From: Muricoccus harenae | GTDB taxonomy: Bacteria; Pseudomonadota; Alphaproteobacteria; Acetobacterales; Acetobacteraceae | Reading direction: 5' to 3' | Assembly: GCF_009848505.1 (NCBI RefSeq) | Contig: NZ_WWDL01000017.1 | Location: 1-64,000 of the forward strand | DNA: 64,000 nt | In this document: positions 38,536 to 47,717 of the stretch, piece after piece | Position numbering within the stretch: the first letter of the stretch is position 1 | Layout: every line of letters begins with the position of its first letter | Position numbers and translations under genes: made by a program | The notes under the pieces: generated by a model | The model's database searches: none | What the model saw: only the letters and a program-made list of their open reading frames with translations | What the model was told of the DNA's origin: nothing

Positions 38536-39767
38536 GCGCGCATTTCGACGCGCTGGAAACACGAGCGCCCGAGCTGCGGGAGGCCGCGCTGATGGCACGC
38601 CTTCCGGGCTTCCTGGAACGTGCCGCTGCCGGCTCGGCCCATGCTGCTCGTATTCTGGACCGCGCCGCTTCGTCCGACATCACGTCGCGCGATGCCCTGG
38701 CCCGCCTGCCGGTGACGCGGAAATCCGATCTCATCGCTGCGCAGGCACTCGATCCCCCCTTCGCGGGGCTGAATGGCGTGCCGGTCTCGGCGCTGGCACG
38801 GATCTTCGTCTCGCCTGGCCCGATCCACGAGCCGCAAGGGCAGGGGGTGGATACCTTCCGCTTCGCCCGCGCCCTGCATGCCACCGGGCTTCGCGCCGGC
38901 GACGTGATGCAGAACTGTTTCGCCTACCACTTCACCCCGGCCGGATTCATGCTGGAAGGCGGGGCACGCGCTCTCGGCTGTCCGGTCATCCCGGCCGGGA
39001 CGGGCAACACCGAGGCGCAGGCGCGCGCCATGGCGCACCTGCGGCCGCGCGCCTATTCGGGCACGCCGGATTTCCTGAGGACCATCCTGGAACGTGCGGA
39101 TGAGTTGGGCCTGGATGTTTCCGCGCTCCGCCTCGGTCATGTCTCGGGCGGCGCCTACCTGCCGGGGCTGCGGCAGTTCTATGCGGATCGCGGGCTGACC
39201 GTGCTGCAATCCTACGCCACCGCCGAATGCGGCGTGATCGCCTATGAAAGCGAGGCACGCGAGGGGCTGATCCTCGATGAGGAGGTCATCGTCGAGATCG
39301 TCCGCCCCGGCACAGGCGACCCCGTGCCGCAAGGCGAGGTCGGCGAGGTGGTGGTGACCGTTTTCGATGACGCCTATCCGCTGATCCGCTTCGCGACCGG
39401 CGACCTGTCGGCCTTCCTGCCCGGCACCAGCCCTTGCGGCCGCACCAATGGCCGCATCCGCGGCTGGATGGGGCGGGCCGACCAAGCCACCAAGGTGCGC
39501 GGACTCTTCGTTCGGCCGGAAATGGTGGCGGAGGTGGCGCGGCAATGCCCCGGTCTCGGCCGCCTGCGCCTGGTCGTGGCGGAAGAGCAAGGACGCGACC
39601 GAATGGTGCTGCGTGCGGAGGCGGCGGAGGATGCGGGGCTTCGCGAGCGACTGGCGGCGGCGCTTCAGGCCGTCACACGGCTGCGGGGCGAGGTAGAGCT
39701 GGTGCCACCCGGCACGCTGCCGAATGACGGGCGCGTGGTGGACGACACCCGGCCCCTCCCGGCCTGA
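38532..39767 (+). CDS. Phenylacetate-CoA-ligase-like AMP-binding protein
   Basis: The product is 411 aa, a PaaK-family adenylate-forming enzyme. The N-terminal region has RLPVTRKSDLIAAQ. The phosphate-binding region reads IFVSPGPIHEPQGQG instead of the usual SSGTTG-type loop. LQSYATAECGVIAYE, YPLIRFATGDLSAF, GWMGRADQATKVRGLFVRPE and a C-terminal ACT-like domain follow. The start is a TTG (38532) overlapping the livF stop. It is the last gene of the importer operon. The altered phosphate loop makes the catalytic competence less certain. It likely activates the same imported aryl or acyl acid as the upstream ligase, or a product of it. Confidence 0.85.
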   Translation: MSAHFDALETRAPELREAALMARLPGFLERAAAGSAHAARILDRAASSDITSRDALARLPVTRKSDLIAAQALDPPFAGLNGVPVSALARIFVSPGPIHEPQGQGVDTFRFARALHATGLRAGDVMQNCFAYHFTPAGFMLEGGARALGCPVIPAGTGNTEAQARAMAHLRPRAYSGTPDFLRTILERADELGLDVSALRLGHVSGGAYLPGLRQFYADRGLTVLQSYATAECGVIAYESEAREGLILDEEVIVEIVRPGTGDPVPQGEVGEVVVTVFDDAYPLIRFATGDLSAFLPGTSPCGRTNGRIRGWMGRADQATKVRGLFVRPEMVAEVARQCPGLGRLRLVVAEEQGRDRMVLRAEAAEDAGLRERLAAALQAVTRLRGEVELVPPGTLPNDGRVVDDTRPLPA

Positions 39768-39788
39768 TCGCCTCCGCCGGCGGCCGGT

Positions 39789-41305
39789 TCATCCGCCCGG
39801 CTTGCGGTGCCGGAAGCTCAGCGCCTCCGCGACATGGGCCCGCCCGACCATGTCTTCTCCCGCAAGGTCGGCGATGCTGCGCGCGACCCTCAGCGTGCGC
39901 GTGAAGCCGCGGTTCGACAGGCCGAGCCGCTCCGACGCCGTCTCGGCAAGGGCCAGCGCTTCCGGCGCGAATCCGTCCCGGATCGCCTGGATCGGGGCCT
40001 CGGCATTGGTAGCGAAGCCGAGCCCCTCGTAGCGGGTCCGTTGCAGTGTGCGGGCGGTGGCCACGCGTGTGGCGGTGGTGGCGCTCGTCTCCCCCGCCGG
40101 CGCCCGGGCCAGCTCGCGGGGCGGGATGGGCTGCACCTCGATGGTCAGGTCGATCCGGTCGATCAGCGGGCCGGACAGCTTGCCCTGATAGGACTCTCCA
40201 CAGCGGGGGGCTTGGCCGCATTCGCGCGCGGCATCGCCAAGATAGCCGCAGCGGCACGGGTTCATCGCGGCGACGAGCTGCACACGCGCCGGGTAGGAGA
40301 CATGGGCCGCCGCCCGGCTGACGGTCACGCGCCCGCTCTCCAGCGGCTGGCGCAACGCCTCCAGCGCGGGACGGGGGAATTCCGGCAATTCGTCGAGGAA
40401 GAGCACGCCGCGATGCGCGAGACTGACCTCCCCAGGGCGAGCACGGGGGCCGCCGCCCGTGAGCGCCGCCTGGGAGGCGGAGTGGTGCGGGTCCCGGAAG
40501 GGCGGGCGAGCGCTGATCCGGCCGGATTCCAGCCCGCCCGCGACCGAGCGGACGAGGCTGACCTCCAGCGCTTCCATCGGCGAGAGATCCGGCAGCAGCC
40601 CTGGCAGCCGCGCGGCGAGCATGGACTTGCCCGAGCCCGGCGGCCCGATCATCAGGAGGTTGTGGGATCCCGCCGCGGCGATCTCCAGCGCGCGCTTGGC
40701 GCTTTCCTGCCCGCGCACCTCCGAGAGGCAGGGGCCACGCGGCTCGGCCGTCGCCGCAGTGGGGGCGCCGGCGGGCCAAGCGCCTGCCGTCCCTGGAAAT
40801 GCGCGATCAGCGAACGGAGGTCGGGCGCAGCCAATGCCTCCGTGGCGCCGGCCCAGCTGGCCTCCGCGCCCTGGGCAGCAGGGCAGACCAGCCCCAGCTC
40901 CCGCTCGCCGCAGGCCAGGGCGGCCGGCAGCACGCCGGCCACGGGCTGGATGCTGCCGTCCAGCGCCAACTCCCCCATGGCGGCGAAGTGCGCCAACTCG
41001 TCGGGGGGGATGACCTCCATGGCGCCGAGCAGGCCGAGGGCGATGGGCAGGTCGAAATGGCTGCCTTCCTTCACCAGGTCTGCCGGGGCGAGGTTCACCA
41101 GGATGCGCTTCGGCGGCAGGGAGAGGCCGAGTACGGAGAGCACGGCGCGCACCCGCTCCCGGCTTTCACCCACCGCCTTGTTCGGCAGACCGACCACGGT
41201 GAAGGCGGGCAGGCCGGAAGCCACCTGCACCTGCACCTCGACCGGAACTGCCTCGATACCCTGGAAGGAGAAGGTCGTGACTCGGGCGAGGCTCACCCGC
41301 GCCAT
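39789..41305 (-). pseudogene. comM: YifB/ComM Mg-chelatase-like AAA+ ATPase, frameshifted near 40761
   Basis: The repaired length is 505 aa, normal for ComM, a hexameric helicase promoting branch migration in natural transformation. The N-terminal part (MARVSLARVTTFSFQGIEAV, GLPAFTVVGLPNKAVGESRE) is in one frame. The AAA+ part is in another, with CLSEVRGQESAKRALEIAAA, GPPGSGKSML, GVLFLDELPEF and MNPCRCGYLGD. Adding one base to the five-G run at plus-strand 40761-40765 rejoins them in a variable linker. A homopolymer lesion in a linker may be a sequencing error. ATG 41305 lies 13 bases inside the end of the upstream deacetylase gene. Confidence 0.8.
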
Positions 41306-42324
41306 TCTCCCAGGAAGCGCGCCAGCAACCCGCCGATGACCTCCGTGTTGTAGCCGCCCTCCTGAATGATCGCCGTCGGCAGGCCCAGGGCGGCGATCGC
41401 GGCCCCGGCACGCGAAAAACCGTCCGCGGTCACACGCAGCGCCGCCAGCGGCTCGTGCTCCGATGCGTCGAAGCCCAGGGACAGCACCAGCGCCTCGGCC
41501 CCGAAGGCCCGGACGCGTGCGATGCCGGCGGCCACGGCTTCAAGCCAGTGCTCGTCGCCGGTGCCCATGGGCAGCGGCAGGTTGAGGTTGAAGCCCGCGC
41601 CGGTCCCTGCACCGGCCTCCGCTTCATGGCCGACGAACCAGGGATAATAGGAATTGGGATCGGCATGGATGGAAACGGTGAGCACGTCGGCCCGGGACCA
41701 AAAGATGCCCTGGGTGCCGTTGCCGTGATGGCTGTCGATGTCCAGCACCGCCACCCGTGCCACGCCGGCATCCCGCAATGCCTGTGCCGCCAGGGCCGCG
41801 TTATTCACGTAGCAATGCCCGCCCGCCCGCGCGGCATAGGCATGGTGGCCCGGTGGCCGGCACAGCGCATAGGCCGTGCCGCCCCTGGCTGCCACCGCGG
41901 CGGCGGCCAGGGCGCAGCCGGCGGCGGCGGTTGCCGCCTGCCAGGTGCCGGGCCCGACCGGGCAGGCCGTGTCCGCCGTGTACCAGCCCGCCTTGCCGGC
42001 GGCCTTGCTCGAAGGCCGCGCGCCCTGGGCGAGCATCTCCGGGGAGGGGTGAATGTTCGCGACGATCTCCGGCCCCGCATCGGGCGCCGAGGCCCATTCC
42101 GCGGGTCCGTCCCGAAGCCAGTCCAGGTAGTCCGGGGCGTGGATGCGCTCCAGCAATGCCCGGTCGGCCAGGGCAGGGGTGTCGGGCGCGATGCCCAGGG
42201 CCTTCAGCCCCTCCCGCAGGGCGGCCGCCCGGGCCGGGATCTCGAAATTCGGGCGCAGCACGCCGCGCATGAGGAAGAATTGCGGCGCATGCGCCGACTC
42301 CAGCGGATGGTCGAAGGCCTGCAT
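41293..42324 (-). CDS. Histone-deacetylase-family protein (acetylpolyamine amidohydrolase-like)
   Basis: The product is 343 aa, a zinc-dependent deacetylase of the arginase-deacetylase superfamily. Motifs: ALCRPPGHHAYAARAGGHCY, the metal-site AVLDIDSHHGNGTQGIFW, and the late LVLSLGFDASEHEPLAAL and IIQEGGYN. Bacterial members deacetylate acetylpolyamines or small amides. ATG 42324 (MQAFDHPLESAHAPQFFLMR) fits the family start (HxxExPxR-like region); the longer frame to 42435 overlaps the divergent M20 gene. The end overlaps the comM start. Confidence 0.9.
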   Translation of the reverse strand: MQAFDHPLESAHAPQFFLMRGVLRPNFEIPARAAALREGLKALGIAPDTPALADRALLERIHAPDYLDWLRDGPAEWASAPDAGPEIVANIHPSPEMLAQGARPSSKAAGKAGWYTADTACPVGPGTWQAATAAAGCALAAAAVAARGGTAYALCRPPGHHAYAARAGGHCYVNNAALAAQALRDAGVARVAVLDIDSHHGNGTQGIFWSRADVLTVSIHADPNSYYPWFVGHEAEAGAGTGAGFNLNLPLPMGTGDEHWLEAVAAGIARVRAFGAEALVLSLGFDASEHEPLAALRVTADGFSRAGAAIAALGLPTAIIQEGGYNTEVIGGLLARFLGEWRG

Positions 42325-42425
42325 GGGAATAGACCCTATGGGCGTGCCGGAACCTTGTCCACGCGCCTCGACACGGCTGCCGGAGCGAGTAGCCTGCGCC
42401 CCTCTATTGCGACGCAGGATGTTCC

Positions 42426-43718
42426 ATGACCCCACTCGACCCTGGTGCGAAGCGTGCGATCCTCGATGCGGTGGCGGCCCTGGAAGGGGCGGCGGTGGAC
42501 CGCCTTGCCGCCCTGGTACGCTGCGATTCCACCCTGGGGAAGGAGGCCGGGGTGCTGGACCTCATGGCCGCGAACTACGAATCCCTCGGCCTCACCCCGC
42601 GCCGCATCCCGACTGAGCCGGAGGCGCTGAAGGACCATCCGGGCTTCTCCCCCCCGCTCATCTCCTATGAGGGCCGCGACAACGTCGCCGCCATCCACAC
42701 CCCGCGGGAGGTGAAGGGCCGCAGTCTGGCGCTGCAGGGGCATGTGGACGTGGTGCCGGAGGGTGCGGCCGATCTCTGGATCACGCCGCCTTACGAGCCC
42801 TCGGTCCGGGACGGGCGCATGTATGGGCGCGGCGCGGGGGACATGAAGGCGGGGATCGTCTCCTACCTCACCGCCTTTCAGGCCCTGAAGCTCGCCGGGT
42901 TGCAGCCGGCCGCCCCGGTGCAGATGCAGGCGGTGATCGAGGAGGAGTGCAGCGGCAACGGCGCCCTGGCCACCATGCTCGCCATGCCGCGCACCGATGG
43001 GGTGGTGATCCCGGAGCCCGGCCCTTCCATGGCCGCCATGTATTCCGCCGAGGTGGGCGTGGTCTGGGCCTGGGTCACGGTCACAGGGCGCCCGACCCAT
43101 GTGCGGGACATGCATGCGGGCATCAACGCCATCGAGGCGGCCATGCACATCGCGCGGCGCTTCAAGGATTACGAGAATGAGCGTAACCGCGCCGAGAACA
43201 TCCACGCGGCCTTCCGTGGCGTGAACCACCCGGTGAACGTCAACCTCGGCACCGTCGAGGGTGGCGAATGGAACAGCAGCGTGCCCACCCGCGCGCGGAT
43301 CGGGCTTCGTGTCGGTGTCATGCTCGGCTACAGCGCGGCCCGCACCAGGGCAGACATTGAGCGGATCGTGGCCGAGGCGGCGGGCGATGCGGCGCTGCGC
43401 GGCACGCAGGTGAAGCTGGAGTTCAAGGGCTTCATGGCCGATCCCTGCGCCTTCGACATGGAGAGCGAGATCTGCCGCCTCGCGCGCCGATCCTATGCCG
43501 AGGTCTCGGGCAGCGAGTTGCGCGAATACCCCGCCACGGGCCTGACGGATGGTCGCTTCTTCACGCTGTATCAGGATACGCCGGTCGCCTGCTTCGGCCC
43601 GGATGCGCAGGAAATCCACGGCATCGATGAAAGCGTCTCGCTCGCCTCGATGCATGACATCACGCGCAGCATTGCGCTGCTGATGGCCGAGTGGTGCGGC
43701 GTGGAGAAGGTGGCATGA
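42426..43718 (+). CDS. M20/ArgE-DapE family deacylase
   Basis: This 430-aa product is a zinc-dependent deacylase of the acetylornithine deacetylase/succinyl-diaminopimelate desuccinylase family. Motifs: SLALQGHVDVVPEG (metal ligand and catalytic Asp), GRMYGRGAGDMKAGIVSYLT, AVIEEECSGNGALATML (catalytic Glu pair), the dimerisation-domain GRPTHVRDMHAGINAIEAAM, and a late FGPDAQEIHGIDESVSL with the last ligand His. It is the first of five tightly packed genes and couples to the next by ATGA. The physiological N-acyl substrate is unknown. Confidence 0.9.
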   Translation: MTPLDPGAKRAILDAVAALEGAAVDRLAALVRCDSTLGKEAGVLDLMAANYESLGLTPRRIPTEPEALKDHPGFSPPLISYEGRDNVAAIHTPREVKGRSLALQGHVDVVPEGAADLWITPPYEPSVRDGRMYGRGAGDMKAGIVSYLTAFQALKLAGLQPAAPVQMQAVIEEECSGNGALATMLAMPRTDGVVIPEPGPSMAAMYSAEVGVVWAWVTVTGRPTHVRDMHAGINAIEAAMHIARRFKDYENERNRAENIHAAFRGVNHPVNVNLGTVEGGEWNSSVPTRARIGLRVGVMLGYSAARTRADIERIVAEAAGDAALRGTQVKLEFKGFMADPCAFDMESEICRLARRSYAEVSGSELREYPATGLTDGRFFTLYQDTPVACFGPDAQEIHGIDESVSLASMHDITRSIALLMAEWCGVEKVA

Positions 43719-44956
43719 GCAACATTCCTTTTTCCGGGGCGCGGCTCTGGGATTCGCTGATGGAAATGGCGAGGATCGGCGCCACGCCGAAGGGCGGCTG
43801 CAACCGGCAGACGCTCACGGCACTGGACGGCGAGGGCCGCGCGCTGCTCGCCCGCTGGGGCGCCGAGGTCGGACTGACCCTCACGACCGACCGCCTCGGC
43901 AACATGGCGCTGCTCCGTCCGGGACGAGACCCGTCGCGCAAGCCCGTCGCTATCGGCAGCCATCTCGACACCCAGCCCACGGGCGGCAAGTTCGATGGCG
44001 TACTGGGCGTGCTCGCGGGGCTTGAGGTGATGCGCGCCCTGCATGAGTCGGGCACCGAGACCGAGGCGCCCATCATGCTGATCAACTGGACCAATGAGGA
44101 GGGCGCGCGCTTCTCGCCCCCCATGATGGGCAGCGGCGCCGTCATGGGCGCCTTCTCCGAGCAGCAGGTGCTCGACACGCTTGATCCCGAGGGCATTCGC
44201 TTCGGGGATGCCCTGAAGGAGATCGGCTGGGTCGGCGAGGCTGATCCCGCCGCGTTGCGGAACCTGGAAGCCTATTTCGAGCTGCATATCGAGCAGGGCA
44301 CCATCCTCGAGCGTGAGGGGCTGAACATTGGTGTGGTGACCCATGCTCTCGCCCAGCAATGGTTCACCGTGACGGTGACGGGGGAGGAATCCCATGCCGG
44401 CGGCACCATGGCGCATCGCCGCGATGCTTTGATCGCCGCCGCCGTGCTGATCCAGGCGCTGGAAGCCATCGCTCTGGAAGCCGGCGGAGACGGGCGTGCG
44501 ACGGTGGGACAGATCGCCGTCGAGCCTTCGAGCCGTAATGTGGTGCCCTCACGCACCGTGTTCAGCGTGGACCTGCGGCATGGTGATGAGGCCGCGCTGG
44601 ACCGGATGGCCGACGCGCTTCGCAGCCGCGCCGCCGCGCTGGCTGCCGAGCGTGGCCTGGCAATTGAGGTCACCCCCTTCTGGGCCTTCCCGCAGACGCC
44701 CTTTGACCCGAACCTGGCGCAACACGTGCGGGACGCGGCCGAGGCGCGCGGCATCAGCTTCCGCGATCTTCCGACCGGCATTGGCCATGATGCCGTCTAT
44801 GCCGCGCGCCGCGTGCCCAGCATCCTGATCTTCACCCCTTGCCTTGGCGGGATCAGCCATAACGAGGCGGAGAGCATCACGCCGCAGCAGGCGGAGGCGG
44901 GGCTGCTCGTCCTGGCCGATGCGGTGGTCGCCACCGCCGGCCTGGCGAAGGGCTGA
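43715..44956 (+). CDS. Zn-dependent N-carbamoyl-L-amino-acid hydrolase/allantoate amidohydrolase family
   Basis: The product is 413 aa, an M20-type amidohydrolase that removes carbamoyl or ureido groups. Motifs: AIGSHLDTQPTGGKFDGVLG, MLINWTNEEGARFSPPMMGS, YFELHIEQGTILEREGLNIG, VTGEESHAGGTMAHRRDALI, NVVPSRTVFSVDLRH and GIGHDAVYAAR. The ATG at 43715 overlaps the previous stop. Together with the M20 deacylase and M81 protein it suggests stepwise breakdown of an N-modified amino acid or peptide. Confidence 0.9.
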   Translation: MSNIPFSGARLWDSLMEMARIGATPKGGCNRQTLTALDGEGRALLARWGAEVGLTLTTDRLGNMALLRPGRDPSRKPVAIGSHLDTQPTGGKFDGVLGVLAGLEVMRALHESGTETEAPIMLINWTNEEGARFSPPMMGSGAVMGAFSEQQVLDTLDPEGIRFGDALKEIGWVGEADPAALRNLEAYFELHIEQGTILEREGLNIGVVTHALAQQWFTVTVTGEESHAGGTMAHRRDALIAAAVLIQALEAIALEAGGDGRATVGQIAVEPSSRNVVPSRTVFSVDLRHGDEAALDRMADALRSRAAALAAERGLAIEVTPFWAFPQTPFDPNLAQHVRDAAEARGISFRDLPTGIGHDAVYAARRVPSILIFTPCLGGISHNEAESITPQQAEAGLLVLADAVVATAGLAKG

Positions 44957-44961
44957 AGACC

Positions 44962-46455
44962 ATGCGAATCGCCCTTGGCGGCTTCATGCATGAAAGCCAT
45001 TCCTTCGCGCCGGTTCCCACCCTTTGGAAGGACTTCGCGGAACCGGGCGGCTGGCCTGCGCCGCAGCGTCCTGCCACCCTGCTGGACGGGCTGCGCAACA
45101 CCGGTGTTCCCTCGGCCGGTGCCATCGCGGCGGCCGAGCGCAGCGGCATCCACATCGCGCCGCTCTCCTGGGCCTTCGCGAACCCTGCCGGTCCAGTGGT
45201 GCCCGAGGCGTTCGAACGCGTCGCCGCCTGGATCGTCTCAGACCTTTCGGCGGCACTCACCGAAGGTCCGCTCGACGGCATCTATCTCGACCTGCACGGC
45301 GCCATGGTCGCGGAGGACTTCCCGGACGCCGAGGGCGAGCTGCTGCGACGCGTGCGTGCCCTGGCCGGGCCGGACATGCCGATCGTCTGCAGCCTGGACC
45401 CGCACTGCAACCTGACCGCCGCGATGGTGGAGCGCTCGGATGCCGTGGCACCCTTCCGCACCTATCCGCATGTGGACATGAAGCAGGCTGGCGCCCGCGC
45501 CATGCGCCTGCTGGTGGAGCGAATTCGCCGCGGCAGGCCCTTCGCCCGCGCCTACCGCCAAGTGGATTTCTGGCTGCCCATCACCAGCCAGTGCACGCTG
45601 GTGCCGCCGATGAGCGAGGTCTATGCCGAACGCGAGCGCATCGCGACGCGGCACGGCGTCACCGAGCTCGCCTTCTGCTTCGGCTTTCCCTATGCGGATT
45701 TCCCGGGCTGCGGCATGGCACTCGCCGCCTATGCCGCGGACCAAGCGGCCGCGGACGCCGCCGCCGACGAGTTCCTCGCCCTGATCAACCGCCGTGAGCG
45801 CGACTTCGCCGGGGAGATTCTGCCGGCCGGGCGTGCCGTAGCGGAGGCCATGAAGGCTAACGGCAGCAAACCCGTCATCCTGGCGGACACGCAGGACAAC
45901 CCCGGCGGCGGCGGCCATGGCGACACCACCGGCCTCCTGGCCGAGCTGGTCCGGCAAGGTGCCCGCAAGGCCGTGGTCGGCTCCATCAACGATGCTGAGA
46001 GCGCCAAGGCGTGCCATGTGGCCGGGGAGGGGGCGACGCTCTCCCTCAAGCTCGGCGGCAAAAGCGATGGCGCACCGCTTGAGGTGACGGCGCGGGTGCT
46101 GCGGCTCTCCAATGGGCGTTTCACCTGCACGGGGGCGATGGCCGGGGGCAATCCTGCGGATCTCGGGCCTTCGGCGCTGATCGCTATCGGTGGCGTGCGG
46201 GTGATCGTCACCAGCCGCAAGATGCAGGCCTATGACCTCGCCCTCTTCCGCCATATTGGCATCGAGCCCTCGGAAGAGCGGATCGTGGTGGTAAAGTCCA
46301 GCGTGCATTTCCGCGCCGATTTTCAGCCAATCGCCGAGCGCGTGCTGGTGGTGGCCGCCCCTGGCCCAGTGGTGGCCGATCCGGCCACGCTTCCCTTCCG
46401 CAACCTTCGGCCGGGCCTGCGCCTTCGTCCCGGAGCGAATGACGTGACGAGGTGA
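44962..46455 (+). CDS. M81 family metallopeptidase (MlrC/microcystinase C-like)
   Basis: The product is 497 aa. It opens RIALGGFMHESHSFAPVPT with the conserved His-Glu-Ser stretch. It carries GIYLDLHGAMVAEDFPDAEG and the metal-site VCSLDPHCNLTAAMVER plus RTYPHVDMKQAG, then DTQDNPGGGGHGDTTGLLAE. M81 members include MlrC, which finishes linearised microcystin degradation. Most relatives in soil alphaproteobacteria lie in transport and hydrolase clusters and have no known substrate. It follows five bases after the carbamoyl-hydrolase gene. Confidence 0.9.
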   Translation: MRIALGGFMHESHSFAPVPTLWKDFAEPGGWPAPQRPATLLDGLRNTGVPSAGAIAAAERSGIHIAPLSWAFANPAGPVVPEAFERVAAWIVSDLSAALTEGPLDGIYLDLHGAMVAEDFPDAEGELLRRVRALAGPDMPIVCSLDPHCNLTAAMVERSDAVAPFRTYPHVDMKQAGARAMRLLVERIRRGRPFARAYRQVDFWLPITSQCTLVPPMSEVYAERERIATRHGVTELAFCFGFPYADFPGCGMALAAYAADQAAADAAADEFLALINRRERDFAGEILPAGRAVAEAMKANGSKPVILADTQDNPGGGGHGDTTGLLAELVRQGARKAVVGSINDAESAKACHVAGEGATLSLKLGGKSDGAPLEVTARVLRLSNGRFTCTGAMAGGNPADLGPSALIAIGGVRVIVTSRKMQAYDLALFRHIGIEPSEERIVVVKSSVHFRADFQPIAERVLVVAAPGPVVADPATLPFRNLRPGLRLRPGANDVTR

Positions 46456-46459
46456 GGCG

Positions 46460-46852
46460 ATGTTCAGCCATGTGATGGTCGGGGCGCGGGACCTGGATGT
46501 AATGGCGCGCTTTTACGATGCCGTTTTGCTCCCGCTCGGCCTCGTCCGCGGACCAGATGCTGTTGAGGGACCGAAGGGGATCTCCTACCACCGGCCAGGT
46601 GAGGACCACCCGACCTTCGACGTGCAGGAACCCTTTGACGGACAGCCGCCCAGCCCCGGCAATGGCTGCATGATTGCCTTCATGGCGCCCAGCCGCGCCG
46701 CGGTGGATACGGCCCATTCCGCCGCCCTGGCCCATGGCGGAACGGATGAAGGCGCGCCCGGCCTGCGGACGCGCTACGCCCCTGATTACTACGGCGCCTA
46801 TGTTCGTGACCCGGAGGGCAACAAGCTCCACGTCGTCCATCGCGGCGGATGA
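46460..46852 (+). CDS. VOC (glyoxalase/bleomycin resistance) family protein
   Basis: The product is 130 aa with the beta-alpha-beta-beta-beta repeats of the VOC superfamily: MFSHVMVGARDLDVMARFYD at the start, GNGCMIAFMAPSRAAVDTAH in the middle and YYGAYVRDPEGNKLHVVHRG at the end. His4 and the late Glu (PEGNKL) are typical metal ligands. It is co-translated with the following GNAT gene by ATGA. The role in the hydrolase operon is unknown. Confidence 0.88.
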   Translation: MFSHVMVGARDLDVMARFYDAVLLPLGLVRGPDAVEGPKGISYHRPGEDHPTFDVQEPFDGQPPSPGNGCMIAFMAPSRAAVDTAHSAALAHGGTDEGAPGLRTRYAPDYYGAYVRDPEGNKLHVVHRGG

Positions 46853-47286
46853 AGAACGGGGTCGCACGGGTCACCGCCCTTCCGGCTGGCTTCCCTCTGC
46901 TGCGGGATGCCGCCCTGGCCGAAGGTTGGAAGCTGCTGCGCGTGCTGGAGGAGGACTGGAACAGCGGCGCGCTCCGCTTCGTCGCCTCAGGCGAGGCGCT
47001 GTTCGCCGCCTGGCGGAATGGCGCTCTCGCCGGGATGGCCGGGCTGAGCGTCGACCCCTATTCAGAGACGGAATCCGTCGCGCGGCTGCGCCGGCTTTAT
47101 GTCGCTCCGCCGCATCGGGGATACGGAATTGGCCGCGGCCTGATCGAGGCCGCCACGGATGCGGCGACGGCACATGGATTCCGCATGATTCGCGTGCGTG
47201 CTCCGGCCGCGGCGGGCGCCTTCTACGAGGCCTGCGGCTTCCTGCCGGCCGTCATGCGTTCCGCAACCCATATCCGTCCCCTCTGA
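46849..47286 (+). CDS. GNAT family N-acetyltransferase
   Basis: The product is 145 aa with the acetyl-CoA binding core LRRLYVAPPHRGYGIGRGLI (Q/RxxGxG/A as RGYGIG), followed by GFRMIRVRAPAAAGAFYEAC and GFLP. N-terminal residues bear RVLEEDWNSGALRF. It is last in the operon beginning at 42426. The acceptor is unknown. Confidence 0.88.
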   Translation: MKNGVARVTALPAGFPLLRDAALAEGWKLLRVLEEDWNSGALRFVASGEALFAAWRNGALAGMAGLSVDPYSETESVARLRRLYVAPPHRGYGIGRGLIEAATDAATAHGFRMIRVRAPAAAGAFYEACGFLPAVMRSATHIRPL

Positions 47287-47290
47287 TCCA

Positions 47291-47548
47291 TCAGAGGCTC
47301 GCGGCGGTGGCCTGGAGGCTGCGCACGGTCTGACGGGTGGTTTCGAGTTCGCGGCCCGTCGCGGCGAGGTTGCGGCGCAGGCCTTGAACGCTGTCCTGCA
47401 GCCGCGCCGTCGTGTCGCGCAGCGCATAGAGGCTCTCCCTGAAGTCGCCAAGCGCGGCGCGCTGCTCCTCCTGCGCCACGGACAGGAGGCGCAGCGCGGT
47501 TTGCAGCCGATCCTGCGGGCCGCGGGTGAGGGGAAGAATCTCGGCCAT
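47291..47548 (-). CDS. Small coiled-coil protein
   Basis: This 85-aa, entirely helical product reads MAEILPLTRGPQDRLQTALR, then heptad-like helices (EEQRAALGDFRESLYALRDT, RLQDSVQGLRRNLAATGREL). ATG 47548 is chosen because GGAG lies eight bases upstream; the in-frame ATG two codons earlier would sit two bases from it. It is convergent with the GNAT gene. There is no export signal. The function is unknown; such proteins often act as structural or chaperone-like coiled coils. Confidence 0.65.
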   Translation of the reverse strand: MAEILPLTRGPQDRLQTALRLLSVAQEEQRAALGDFRESLYALRDTTARLQDSVQGLRRNLAATGRELETTRQTVRSLQATAASL

Positions 47549-47668
47549 GCACATCGCTCCGGCAAAAGGTAAGCGAAGGCTTAACGCTGCGTGCCGTGAC
47601 CGTGCATCTTGAAACCGCGTTAACGAAGTTCACTTCTGAACCCCGCCTCACGGGGGGGCCAAACGCGA

Positions 47669-47700
47669 AGCGGCCCGCGGGATCACTCCCGCGGGCCGCT
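47669..47700 (-). terminator. Strong hairpin after the GH17-GT2 gene
   Basis: A perfect 14-bp stem (47669-47682 with 47687-47700) has a four-base loop and lies 18 bases past the stop of the minus-strand glucan synthase. The T-run is weak (TTCGCGTTT), so it may act as an intrinsic terminator or RNA-end stabiliser. Confidence 0.75.
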
Positions 47701-47717
47701 CCTGTCATGCCTTCTCG

